Source of the DNA: Chaenocephalus aceratus
Taxonomy: Eukaryota; Chordata; Actinopteri; Perciformes; Channichthyidae
Reading direction: 5' to 3'
Length of the DNA stretch: 64,000 nucleotides
Assembly (NCBI GenBank): GCA_023974075.1
Contig: CM043797.1
Location: 744,001-808,000 of the forward strand
The stretch's first letter is position 1. The number at the start of each line of letters is the position of its first letter. Shown in pieces: positions 51,438 to 63,034 of this stretch. The notes below the pieces were generated by a model, which did no database searches, had not been told where the DNA came from, and saw only the letters and a program-made list of their open reading frames with translations. A program made the translations under genes and the position numbers.

Positions 51438-51446
51438 TTACTATAC
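51438..51446. repeat. 9-bp target duplication TTACTATAC (right)
   Basis: Exact match to 47724-47732. Confidence 0.93.
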
Positions 51447-51527
51447 GCTTACATTCATAATTTCAGCCGGAGGGAGGGGGGCGGCGCTGAGGAAGAGCAG
51501 AGTGGCGAGTGAGAGCTGTCTTCTTCC

Positions 51528-51625
51528 CTTTACAAGCTTCAAAAATGTATTTATCGTGATTTTGGAAATAAAAGTTTCACATTCTGAAAGCCAAGACTTT
51601 CTTTATTTAAAGTCAAACAAAACAC
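51528..51625 (+). repeat. Direct repeat flanking the 3.7-kb DNA element (right)
   Basis: Diverged copy of 47595-47695. Confidence 0.75.
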
Positions 51626-53404
51626 CCAAACCCCGAGAAACTATTTTTTTCCGCAAATCTATTATATTATTACCAATGCCTCTTTTAATTGTATTATCAT
51701 CACACTTGAGAAACAGCCTCATCGTGGCTGTAGAACGGAACATGTAACGTAATGCCTGCATTTAAGGACGATGAATAGCGTAGTCAATGCTTTAATGACA
51801 AGGAAATTATTTGTTTAAATGTTAGATATAACGTTATCTGTGACTTCAGTGAAAATCAAGCTGATCCATTGCATTGCATTTGTTCAATAGGTTTGTGTCT
51901 TACCCTTACGTGTGTGATACATATGAATATGGAATATGAAAACAAATTAATTTGACTGACTCACGAGAAACTCATCCAAAGTAACAGTAAAATAAAAAGG
52001 ACCTGCACAATAATACAATCAATCAAACTGATACAGTATAAGGACTGTGATATCCAGCCATTTCTTAAGTATAACAATAAGATTATGATCTGTTTTTAAA
52101 AGAAGATAAAAAGTTGTTTGCATGTAAAGAAGTCTGTAACCCACGCATCTGTTTGTTCAAAGTGTCCTTAAGGTGATCCAGACAGGCTGGACCAGAGGAG
52201 GAGAGACGGATCTGGACTCCTAGCAGCAGAGAACTTCAGCACGGATTCCAAGGTACACCTTTTTCATACTTTACAAAGAATGCATAAAGTAATGACTCTA
52301 ATACACTGATACTTATGCCATTAAACATGACTGAATACTAGACCACCTACACATCAGTGATGTTGAGTACTTTCTTAGCAAAAGGTTACATTTACATTTT
52401 ACCAAGCAACATCACTTTTTTGTTCAACTTTCACATTTCAATGTATTTAAGGCAAATATGATTGAACATAGTGAGAGCTGCGACCCTTTTCTCTGCTGCA
52501 TACTGACTGTAAACAACATGTTGAAAGTGATTCTTTCAGTGAGACAACCGAACAGAGCAAGCTTCTACAGTTGCACTAAGTTTTGATAACAGTTAAATAT
52601 TATTTTAATAATACATTTATTTCAATGTTGATGAATTTAGAACGGTTTTATTCATAATCTGATTATCTTTGTAGTACACTGTTGGATTTAAAAAACACAT
52701 TCAAATACAAATAAAAATCATTATATTTATAGCCCCTGAACAAACAAACACACCTCTTTCTTAAATAACACACTTGCTCTGCAATAATATGTGTTTTGAT
52801 ATTTCTGTTAGGAAAGGACACGCCTGAGAGACAGGACTGCTTCACCATGTTCTCTTTCTCTGAGGGTCCAGAAGAACATCCAAGAGGGAAAGGAGAAGCT
52901 GATGATGAGATTTAAGAGCAGTACAGGACATTCAGTAAGAGACACTTATATTGTAACACAAAGACCTGCACACTGACTAGTTTTGAAGTCTAACAGGAAC
53001 TTCATTTTCGTGTTGTTTTGTGTTTTACGTTGCACCTCAGAGACAGTGTGATTATTGTCAGGCCTATAAAGTTTGGCAGCTGATCAAATGCATTTGCCTC
53101 ACTTTATGAGCTTCACAATACTTGTGCCTTGTACCGCAGAGTTTGCAACGTCACAAATAAATGGTGCCAATCTTCAGTCGGATGTGAATGTGTAATCTAA
53201 CATGTTCAGTAAGGATAACGGACAAAAGGAGTGCAAATACAATTTATTGAAATGTGAACTAAAAGTTATCAAGCATGAACCATCACCATTTTTTTAAATA
53301 AAAACGAAATAATATACATAAGTTATACTAAATGTTAATCTGTTAATTGACAGGCTAGGCCTGTGCAGGTGGTAACAGCTATGCCCAGCATGGGCTAAGT
53401 TCTG
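51626..53404. other. No gene recognised
   Basis: AT-rich. A short frame at 52847 (ATGTTCTCTTTCTCTGAGGG) follows purine-rich sequence but stops after ~22 codons. I could not link it to a gene. Confidence 0.4.
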
Positions 53405-54180
53405 TAGGCAAGGCAAGGCAATTTTATTTATATAGCAAATTGTTGGGGCATAATAACTAGAAGCTGCTTTTCCATGTTTAGTGGTTATTCTCGGAACAGA
53501 GAGCAGACCCAACCCAGAAGACCTGAGACTCCTGGATGCTTCATAGTGATGGAGGAGGTCGTCTATACCTCGGCCCTAAGCCATTTAGTGATTTAAAAAG
53601 TAGCAGTAGTATTTTAAAATCAATTCTTTGGCAGACTGGAAGCCCGTGTAATGATCTCAGAAACGGACTGATGTGATCCACTTTTCTAGTGTCAGTGAGG
53701 ACTCGAGCAGCAGCGTTCTGGATCAGCTGCAGCTTTCTGATAGATTTTTTAGTGAGCCCTGTGAACACACTATTGCAGTAGTCGAGTCTAAATAAAAGCA
53801 TGGACAAGTTTTTCTAAATCCTGTTGCGACATTAGTTTTTTTATTCCTTGATATATTCTTCAGGTGGTAGTATGCAGACCTAATGACTGTTGTAATGTGA
53901 CTGTTAAAATGCAGGTCTGAGTCCATCACTACACCCAGATGTCTTGCTTTGTGAGTTACTTTGTAGTCTGCCGACTGAAGCTCTGTGATTACTTTTAATC
54001 GGTCCTTCTTTGCTCCAAAAACAATGATCTCAGTTTTTTGTTTGTTTAATTGGAGAAAGTTCTGAGTCATCCAGTCAGTGATGTGCTCAATGCACTTGCT
54101 CAGTGTTCTAATCGGAGAGTAGTCTCCCGGTGTGATTTTAAAATAAATCTGGGTGTCGTCTGCATTGATGTGGTGCAGCT
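53405..54180 (-). pseudogene. L2-like LINE remnant (RT C-terminal half + tail)
   Basis: Minus-strand frames in order: YFKITPGDYSPIRTLSKCIE region (54180-54080), LQLNKQKTEIIVFGAKKDRL, and LGVVMDSDLHFNSHI (the RT palm/thumb block). Then LFRLDYCNSVFTGLTKKSIR, ISPFLRSLHGLPVCQRIDFK, and the 3' tail 'gctatataaataaaattgcc' near 53410-53440. Frameshifts and a deletion make it a pseudogene. Same family as 8516-9032. Confidence 0.9.
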
Positions 54181-55240
54181 GGTGCAGGTCCTCCTCCCTC
54201 AGGCCTGGTCCTCCTCCCTCAGGCCTGGTCCTCCTCGCAGGGAAAGACCCTCAGCCCTCTCTGGCCAAACCAACAGACAGGACGTTCATAAAGCTGAGGT
54301 CTCCCCCAAAGTCTCTAATCATCCATCCTGTGAATATGAGAGGGGAACAAATAGTGTAATAGATGCTTTGGACAATAAGAAATATAAAGTTAACTGTTGA
54401 GTTGCTGTATTACTAATATCTCACATCTGAGGGTTTAATAATATAAAAAAGGAGAGGCACCGTAAAATAAAGATTGGTCTTTCAATAAATTGTGTTGATT
54501 TTGTCTTTGAATTGTTTGTCTAAAGTCAAGTAGCTAGAACTGTTACTTATAGTTTGAATGATACAGTCGGGTTATAATGTGTGGAGGAGGCATCACAGGT
54601 ACGAGCACCATTTGTTGTGTTCCATCCACAACAAATGCACACAGATTGATGTGTGTGTATTTATTGATCTACTATTTATTGAATCATTACCGTCAGTCCA
54701 AACAAGAGATTTGTTTTAGTAACATGTTTTTAAAACATTATCTCTTTTTCACTACACTATCTTGAATATTTTAGTTTTTACATCACTACATTGATCTAAC
54801 AGCTTTAACATCGTAAGGTGTCACTTCGGACTCTGGGTAATTATGACGGCATGAGAGTTTGAACAAACCAGACCTTCATCTATTAATGTAGAAAATAGTC
54901 AGCACATTAAACCATTATGAAAGTAATCATTAGTTAGCTCATTGTTCAAATGAGCTCCAACTACAACAGTTAAGTCAACTCTTGCATCGGTAATACAAAT
55001 AAAACAAATGATATAATATAATAGTATAACTTGTGTCTACTTTAAATACTTTACAACACTTTCCTGATTATACTAGCATACTTTTACTAAAGTAACATTA
55101 ACATGTTTAAATGCAGGGCTTTTGTAAGAGAGTATTTGTATAGTGTAGCATGGTCTACTTGACTTATCTAACCGAAGTGATCGTAATGTTACTTTGCTTT
55201 TCTAACATGCATTTGTTTGCAATAGGAACTTAAAAGGCCA
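54181..55240. other. No gene recognised; short triplication at 54190
   Basis: A 20-bp unit 'ggtcctcctccctcaggcct' is tandemly repeated at 54188-54230. Nothing else is recognised. Confidence 0.5.
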
Positions 55241-55640
55241 AGGACTGGAGCAGGGACTGATCAGGGGAAGAAACCCCTGCAACATGGCCCTTCTTCATGG
55301 CCATGGATGAGGCCATAGGGGCAAGGCCCTTCAATTAGTCATCCTGTCCTTGTTGCCTCAGCCTTGGCAAACCCCACAATCCTCTTTGATCTGGAGGCTG
55401 TTTCCTGCTCCTCTTCCCCCACCCCCCCCTAAATGTGGCTGATGATCCAGACCCCTCACCACCCTCATCACTGTCTGAGGCTGGAACCACCCAGCAGCCC
55501 CCCCCCAAAAAAGAAAAGGGTGCTAAGGGAGTGCTGGAGTGCCTAGAAAGTGAGGCAGAAAAGAAGGGACGAACGCCACAGAGAAATAATGCAGCACTCA
55601 GACATTTCTAACCCTGTTCGAAAAAATGGTCGACAAAATG
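55241..55640 (+). pseudogene. Possible Harbinger-associated SANT/Myb protein C-terminal remnant
   Basis: Broken frames read '..PPPKKKKGAKGVLECLESEA', 'EAEK..', 'RHREIMQHSDIS'. This resembles the serine/proline linker and C-terminal coiled coil of Myb/SANT-like proteins from fish Harbinger elements. The similarity is short and by eye only. Confidence 0.35.
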
Positions 55641-55983
55641 TGATTTATTTTTTTCCCCCCACCATTGGCCATTTCTATTCAATCAGGAGAGACGTGATGT
55701 ATGAAATACATGTTTATTACCGGGCACGGGTATAAGAAAATGATGACTGGACAGATTACAACAATGAATAACTGATGTTTGGAGATTAAAAACCGCTCCG
55801 ATGAACCCCCAAACTAGAGAAGTAAGAAGTACTGAGATGTGAGCATTTCTTACCTTACTGGCTGATTGAGGAGATCTGTGGATGAAATGAGATAGCACAG
55901 TGGACAGGATGAAGAATGTCGGAATCACTGCAGAGTTTAATGTGAACGCCACCCATGGTTAGCGCCTGCATAGCGGATTTAGA

Positions 55984-57185
55984 CAAACGCTGACCCACTG
56001 GCCGCAACCTCCACCCGCAGGGTTAAACATGACGCTGACCGCTAGCCGCAACCTGCACGCGCAGGGTTAAACATGACGCTGACCCGCTAGCCGCAACCTG
56101 CACCCGCAGGGTTAAACATGACGCTGACCCGCTGGCCGCAACCTGCACCCGCAGGGTTAAACATGACGCTGACCCGCTAGCCGCAACCCGCACCCGCAGG
56201 GTTAAACCTGACGCTGACCCGCTAGCCGCACCCGCACCCGCAGGGTTAAACATGATGCTGACCCGCTGGCCGCAACCTGCACCCGCAGGGTTAAACATGA
56301 CGCTGACCCATTGGCCGCAACCTGCACCCGCAGGTAAACTGAGCTGACCCATTGGCCGAACCTGCACCCAGTGTTAAACATGCGCTGACCCATTGGCGCA
56401 ACCTGCACCGCCGGGTTAAACATGACGCTGACCCATGGCCGCAACCTGCACCCGCAGGGTTAAACATGATGCTGACCCGCTGGCCGCAACCTGCACCGCA
56501 GGGTTAAACATGACGCTGACCCGCTAGCCGCAACCTGCACCCGCAGGGTTAAACATGACGCTGACCCATTGGCCGCAACCTGCACCCGCAGGGTTAAACA
56601 TGATGCTGACCCGCTGGCCGCAACCTGCACCCGCAGGGTTAAACATGACGCTGACCCATTGGCCGCAACCTGTACACGTAGGGTTAAACATGACGCTGAC
56701 CCACTGGCCGCAACCTGCACGCACAGGGTTAAACATGACGCTGACCCACTGGCCGCAACCTGCACACGCAGGGTTAAACATGACGCTGACCCATTGGCCG
56801 CAACCTGTACACGTAGGGTTAAACATGACGCTGACCCACTGGCCGCAACCTGCACGCACAGGGTTAAACATGACGCTGACCCACTGGCCGCAACCTGCAC
56901 ACGCAGGGTTAAACATGACGCTGACCCATTGGCCGCAACCTGTACACGTAGGGTTAAACATGACGCTGACCCACTGGCCGCAACCTGCACGCGCAGGGTT
57001 AAACATGACGCTGACCCACTGGCCGCAACCTGCACGCACAGGGTTAAACATGACGCTGACCCACTTGCCGCAACCTGCACGCACAGGGTTAAACATGACG
57101 CTGACCCATTGGCCGCAACCTGCACGCACAGGGTTAAACATGACGCTGACCCACTTGCCGCAACCTGCACACGCAGGGTTAAACG
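55984..57185 (+). repeat. Minisatellite, 45-bp unit, about 26 copies
   Basis: The unit is 'gggttaaacatgacgctgac' + 'ccattggccgcaacctgcac' + 'ccgca', with variants at a few positions (attgg/actgg/gctgg/gctag; cacccgca/cacgcaca/tacacgta). Because 45 is a multiple of 3, long frames stay open on both strands; these are artefacts. From 56640 on the variants form a higher-order 135-bp pattern (tacacgta - cacgcaca - cacacgca) repeated three times. Confidence 0.95.
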
Positions 57186-58102
57186 TGAACACGGACCCGG
57201 AGGTCACAACCTGACGTGCGTTTAAACTTGAACGCAGTGAATGCTGACGTGCTATGAAACCGCCACCAGTTATATGCATGATTACCAAGTTTAGTGTTTG
57301 AGACCTTGGGTAGCCGCCACGCACTGGCGAATGTGGGATATGAAGGCGGAGGAGGACCACCGTCCGAGTTGCAGGGATGAGGGAGAAATGCCTTGAATGG
57401 CAGCACCTGTCTGAACGAAGCCCTGAAATGCTATTAAGACACCACCACCAGTTATATGCATATTTACCAGAGGTAAACTGAAGAGATCTTGGATTGGCAG
57501 CACGAGCCGATGTCCGGGCGAAGAGGGAGATGTAGACGATATAATGCCCGAGAGCTGTTAGCTTGAGTACAGTGATGCATGAATATCATAACCTGGTTTA
57601 ACACGAGCCAAGTGCGCATGAACCCGAGAATATGAATGAAGTGCAGGATGCACGCAGAAAAAGACATACACTTAGTTAAATACTGAGACATGACCCACGA
57701 TATAGTATAGCTTAATTAGCAGTTAAGTGCGCCAGGATGAGTCATAGATGCTGATGAGCTGATTGAGTGATTAAGACTGTCTTCTATCATCTGAAATGAG
57801 AATGATGGAGGGACGCTAGTGTTAGATCCAGCGAGTGTGATAATAAAATGTGTAAACGATAGTGGGAATCTGAGCGTGCCGCTTTGGCGGATGATCTCAT
57901 GCAGATATTCCTCCCAAAACGGAGGATGTGCAGTGCACGTCCTTAAGAGTCGGGGAAAACTCGGTCGTCGTGAGGCCGGCGGATGCCACGTCCAGGAAAC
58001 GGGAGATGATGGCGTGCCGAAGATTATCCGCATGTGAAGTACGGTTGCCCGGTGAGGAAGAGCAACTGTCGTTGAAGACGTTTATGTGGATGCACGCAGT
58101 TT
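57186..58102. other. No gene recognised
   Basis: Several short frames, none with a recognisable motif. Two 'accaccagttatatgcat' copies at 57261 and 57448 mark another local duplication. Confidence 0.5.
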
Positions 58103-58110
58103 GGTTAGAG
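58103..58110. repeat. hAT target duplication GGTTAGAG (left)
   Basis: Repeated at 58500-58507. Confidence 0.95.
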
Positions 58111-58499
58111 CAGGGGTTCTCAAAGTGCGGCCCGCGGGCCAATGGCGGCCCTCGGAAATGTTTCTGGCGATAGTTAATGTGACACGCTGAAATGCATGCG
58201 TTATATTTTAATCCTCCATGGTTGTATCTAGTAAGAATTAGAATGGAATTTAAGAATGGTAAAACTGCGCCCCCTGGGTTGTCATTCCTAAATTATGAAT
58301 GACAGCTTGTGGAAAGTTTGCTAGACTACTGGTTACATGGCAACTAGGCATCTCGCGAGTTGCGGTAATTGGTTAGTAGTACAATAAAGAAAGGATTTGT
58401 TTTGGAATTATTTTGTGTTCCGTTTTTTCTTGGGCGGCCCTCAATCCAATATTGGGTACGTAAATTGGCCCTCACTCATCAAAACTTTGAGAACCCCTG
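58111..58499. mobile_element. Short hAT MITE, 389 bp
   Basis: The left tip CAGGGGTTCTCAAAGTGCGG and the right tip read inward, CAGGGGTTCTCAAAGTTTTG, share 16 bp. The perfect 8-bp duplication GGTTAGAG flanks it. No coding sequence, so it is non-autonomous. Its tips (CAGGGGTTCTCAAA) are close to but distinct from the autonomous element at 2307. Confidence 0.95.
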
Positions 58500-58507
58500 G
58501 GTTAGAG
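58500..58507. repeat. hAT target duplication GGTTAGAG (right)
   Basis: Exact match to 58103-58110. Confidence 0.95.
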
Positions 58508-60296
58508 GAACGTTAATACCGTGAGCTTGATGTGATGCCTAGGCACTCCAGGTGTGTGACTAGGCCTATAGTTCCTCGTGATTAAGAACGCTGTGCTCCT
58601 GAAGGAGTCTCTTCTTGTTTCTTCTTCTCTCTTCTTGTTTCTTCTTCTCTTTTCCCAGTTGAGCGGGAGTTATAGGTTAGTAGTTTTGTATTTAAACACT
58701 AGATGGCGTAAAGGCAACGCATGAGGGGATCTCCCTGGGCAGTGGGTGATTGAACTGGGGAGAGGCACTATTAACATTATTTACCCGAATAGCCGGTGCA
58801 CGCGTAGTTTCTCCTTACTTGACTCCCGCTTGAGGCTGAAAGAGTTCTGCTACGGGTGATGGGAACTTTAAAGCGCGTCGTTAATATCTGCTTTGAAGAG
58901 CCAGCCTTGGCACTATTAAGATTACATTATCTCTGTGCGTAGAAAGGGGAAACATTGACCGTTGTCATCGAGATTGCCCTGAGCAATACCAGTCATGCTA
59001 GTAGCCTACGCTAAAGTGAATAGAGTTGTGACGAGCAGTAGTGCTTGAACAATTAAATAGAACGCGACCGCACCTTGAAACGCTTATACGAGTCCGGCAG
59101 CACTACCCAGTATTGAGATTCTGTTCGGTAGTCAAGATGACTGATTAGCTCGGTTGCTAAGCAACGTCATCTGTAGGATGCCAGAGAACTAATGACGGTG
59201 TTGTGATGCCGACGGCATAAATTCATACTGAACCACGTTGCTAAGTGAAGGGAAATAATTATCGGCTGCTTATGTGACAGTCGGAGAGTCAGTGCTTAAC
59301 GGCGACCGCTGGTGTGTGAGTTAACAATGGAATAAGCTCCGGTGCACACGCACTGCAGCGGCGTTAATGCCGCTGAACCACATGATGACCGATACGTCAC
59401 GGCATTCTAGAAAAGTATAGTTTGAAGAAATAGTTCTGATTAAATCTGCTTTGTATGATTAAAAACTACCCGACGCAATCCTCTATTGATGTTTGTTTGA
59501 CGGCGGTATTGGAGAAAAACGGCTACGTAAACAGTTACGTCATGAGATTTATTGACTTATTTCAGTCAATAAATCATTCAATTAATTGAGTCAATTCCTA
59601 ATTATTTAGTATCTGGTCGTGTCATAACGGGATAATGTACAGCGACTTGGTCATTGAGGAAAAGAAGTCCTACGAAACACGTTCATTTCAGGTTGACGCT
59701 TGAAACTGGGTTGCTTACCTGAGCATTGTAACGGGTAGTAATTACCCGAACTGCATTAGTAATGCGTTCCATTACTTAGTAGCAAAGAACTACGTACCCA
59801 CAACACTGCCTGGAACTCACCTTAACTAAAGGTAGCCAATGCAATTGTTTTTGAACTTTTCCTGTCGGCTCCCGGACCGTAGTCGAGGAGAAAAGGGGGG
59901 AATGACTCTCTGTCGTCTCCAGGGCAGAAGCAACGCGCTTCGGGTTTCAATAACCCACTTTATCGGAATGAATGGAGCGAGGCGCAGCCTCTTTTGGGAG
60001 TCGTTGCAATTTATTTAGCTCTTCTGTTTCGTGAGATGGATAGACAGCATATATTCCAGCTCACTCACTCTCGCTCTACTATACCCACGCACACATGCAC
60101 GCGCCACACCCTCTCTTCAAGGGGTAGCGATCTCACTCTGCATGACAATAACGATTATACCGAACATCTCGTGAATTTGTTGCAACTGCCTTCTGCCAGC
60201 GCTACCCTGACGCCTGTTTAGAGGTGAGGCGCAGGAAAGAGAGGCGAGAGCCTGCTGTGCAATGGGACCCTGCTAGCCGCCTATGAACGCACTTAT
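58508..60296. other. No gene recognised
   Basis: No frame of note. A 'cttcttgtttcttcttctct' duplication occurs at 58610-58650. Confidence 0.5.
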
Positions 60297-60597
60297 GGCA
60301 CATTTCCACTGCAGTGGGTAGCCCCGTTTAAGCGTCCTGAACCGTCCTAAGCGGCAGGCCAGTTTTTGGTGGTATTTCCATATAGCCTAGTACCGGCTAG
60401 GGGTACTTTTTCCCTCTTTTTCGGCCCCATAAAATCGTGGTCTATCAGACCAGGCCAGGGCTGTGACGTCAACACTCGACTGCTGATTGGTCAGAGAGAA
60501 TCGTCACAAGATCGCGCGCGAGATAATCCCTCGCGTCCACATCTATATCAAGAAGCAAGCTTGCAGCATTTTGTAACGAGGAGGAGGAGCTACAAAA

Positions 60598-61740
60598 ATG
60601 GCAACGTCGAAGAAAAGCACACCGTGGTCGACCGAGGAGGTGACGACGTTCCCTACATCTCATTGGGGATGATAAAATCCAGCGGGAGCTCGACGGAACA
60701 ACGCGAAATGTGAAAGTGTTCCAGGATGTCTCTGCACAGATGTCCGAACGCGGATTTTTCGAGGACTTTCCTGCGATGTAGGGAAAACGGCAACGGCTTT
60801 ACTGGAGTCCCTACAAGGTACGCTCACTTCTAACAAAGAAGTCTATTTTATCCTTACATTAATGTTCGACAACCCGTGCTTTTATGGAGCCCCGAAGAGC
60901 TACATAGCTAGCTAAGGCAGATAGCCTTAGCTAGAGCTATTGTTTGCTAACACCATATGTGCCATTGTTTACGTTCAGTTTTTCTTTTCTATAGTTGTTG
61001 TTGCTATTTAGTATTGTGCATGCAGTAGTTTGTGGAATTAACAAGTCATTTGCTGTTCTAGATGATTACATTGGGACTCGTGAGGAGGAACATTCCCGAA
61101 CAACGGTTGATGGCAGTGTTCCGTCCCACATCGTCATCGAATCCAGAACGGACCCCAGCCGAATAATCGACACCGACTCAACCACCAACACCGAGTGCCA
61201 TCACGACACCACAGCGTGTGGTTCTAGGTAAGAAATAGAAATGGCAAAAACGACTGGAATTGTGTTTTGTTTTTTTAAACCTTGATCATCCTATCGTCAG
61301 TAATTAAAATAAGCTATATCACTGTGTGGAAATGCTCTGTTACAAGTAAAGTCTTAGCTAGTAAGCAGCTAGTACAGTTGTGTGTGACATCCTATCATTT
61401 ACATATATTTATATTCATTATCAAACAGGCTGGACATAATGTATTCACTTTCACAATCATTGTAAACATCTAGGGCCAGAACTTTCTTTAGTTCACCTTA
61501 CTGTTGTTCTGTTTATACATGTTATTCTTATATCCTTGTGTGACCTGTACCTGTCCTGTGTGTTTCCTTATTGCTAATTATTATCTTATTGTCACCCAGG
61601 CAAGAGGAAACGAGGAGGAGAGGATCGGGCCCAGCAGGAACGGCACCATGACTGGGCAGCCGACGTGGCCCGTCTCCTCCATGATACTTCAAAAAACCTT
61701 AATAGTTATTGTACATATTATATATTTTTTATCTAGTTAA
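60598..61740 (+). pseudogene. Harbinger SANT/Myb-like DNA-binding protein gene, three exons, frameshifted
   Basis: Exon 1 opens MATSKKSTPWSTEEVTT and, after a 1-nt frame slip near 60650, continues DDKIQRELDGTTRNVKVFQD and VSAQMSERGF to a CTACAAG|GTACGC donor (~60817). This is the Myb/SANT-like domain of Harbinger partner proteins. Exon 2 lies between 'gttctag' (~61053) and 'ggttctag|gtaag' (61229). Exon 3 starts after 'ttgtcacccag' (~61601) and reads KRKRGGEDRAQQERHHDWAA then DVARLLHDTSKNL. A poly(A) signal AATAAA follows at 61914. The frame slip marks it as non-functional unless it is a sequencing error. Confidence 0.7.
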
Positions 61741-62546
61741 TTTTTAAATGCAAACATTTGTACTCCTTGTTTATTTATTTTCTTTAAAATGTTCATTTTA
61801 TATTTACAATTCCATGTATATTTATGCTGGCTGCAATACAGTTTTACATTTTTATTTGTATTGTTTAATGGCATGCCTTTTTGATACAACATTTGTATTT
61901 TTATACTGCCATCAATAAAGTACTTCTTTGACTTATCTTATCTCTTCTTGATAATGAATGGCACCCAACATAAACAAATCATAAACATACATGAATTTAT
62001 AAAGCAATAACAAACACCATCAGTTAGGAAAAAGCCCCTTACTTTTAAGAGATTTTAAAGCAAGAAATTGAGTTGCTAGCTTGAGGTCCTACTCTAAAAC
62101 ATTATTACATGTTTATTTTGTAATGGTATTAAGAATACATGATAAATACATAATACATGTAGAAATTGCTCAATTGTAATACCCTCGTTCTACTAGACTC
62201 AAACAACACATTCCTTATATATTTCAAAGATGAGAGAACAAAATAAACCTATAACCCATTCAAGCAAGCTTTTAACATGTCTAGAAGAAAGATTGAGGTT
62301 ATATTTAATATATTATTTTATGTTGTGGATACTTTAGTCTCCATCCATGTTTACAATTGTCCACACTATTTTACACTTGCATTTATGAATATAGTTTTGC
62401 TGTGTTTACACTTTAGTATTTATGTTTATAGTTAGCTTTGATATTCGCTTAATTTATTAGAAAGATTTTCTTTTCATGATCTGATATTTCCTCAAATGTT
62501 CTTATTATGGGGCAGTACTTACTGGTGCTTGAAATTCAAATATTTA

Positions 62547-62840
62547 CTAAATATTCAATTCAGATAACATTTGTTTAAAAAATTTGACAAACACATGTAT
62601 ATGAAAAAAAAAAGATGTATTTATGTTCAATACAATGAATGCAATACAATGCATATGTAGGTATTCAGGTAGCGCATCAAAGACACCTTGATACACTGCT
62701 ACCCCAGGCTCTGCTGCTGGTGCATTCCACCCATCATCATAGTCCTCTCCATGACTCTCGCAGACGTTATGCAGAGCACAGCATGTCAGCACCATGGATT
62801 TCACAATAAACAAGAAAACGATCGCTTCCACATCCTCCAT
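62547..62840 (-). pseudogene. HARBI1-like transposase C-terminal remnant
   Basis: The frame contains SMVLTCCALHNVCESHGEDY, matching the C-terminal '..CCALHN-x-C-E' block of PIF/Harbinger DDE transposases, then a short tail. The catalytic D, D, E region that should lie upstream is missing. Confidence 0.75.
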
Positions 62841-63034
62841 TGTTGTGTGTGTTTTGTGAGTTGTGTCGCATTGAAAATGACGCCACTGCAGTTTTACCCA
62901 GCGTCGCTCCGCCCAAAAAGCCGATCGTCCCGCCTACACTGCGTTGCTACCCCAGGTCCTAAAGTGTAATGGAAATGCGCCACGGCCTCGGACGGCCAGC
63001 GAGGCAGCCCGAAGCCTGAGCGAGGACGCTTAGG

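Larger units (their letters stand above)
60297..62981. mobile_element. Decayed PIF/Harbinger element, ~2.7 kb
   Basis: The left end GGCACATTTCCACTGCAGTG then ..GGGTAGC, and the right end read inward, GGCGCATTTCCATTACACTT then ..GGGGTAGC, form imperfect inverted tips. Inside are a SANT/Myb-like gene on the plus strand and the last part of a HARBI1-type transposase on the minus strand, converging as usual for this superfamily. No clear 3-bp duplication survives. Most of the transposase is deleted. Confidence 0.75.

Noticed and set aside
52847..52915. Host immune (NLR-like) leader exon
   Set aside because: A short frame after purine-rich sequence looked vaguely familiar but stops after ~22 codons, and no downstream exons were found.
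56023..57406. Long frames with repeated SASCLTLRVQVAA- or GVNMTLTHWPQP-type peptides
   Set aside because: Artefact of the 45-bp minisatellite, open in several frames on both strands.
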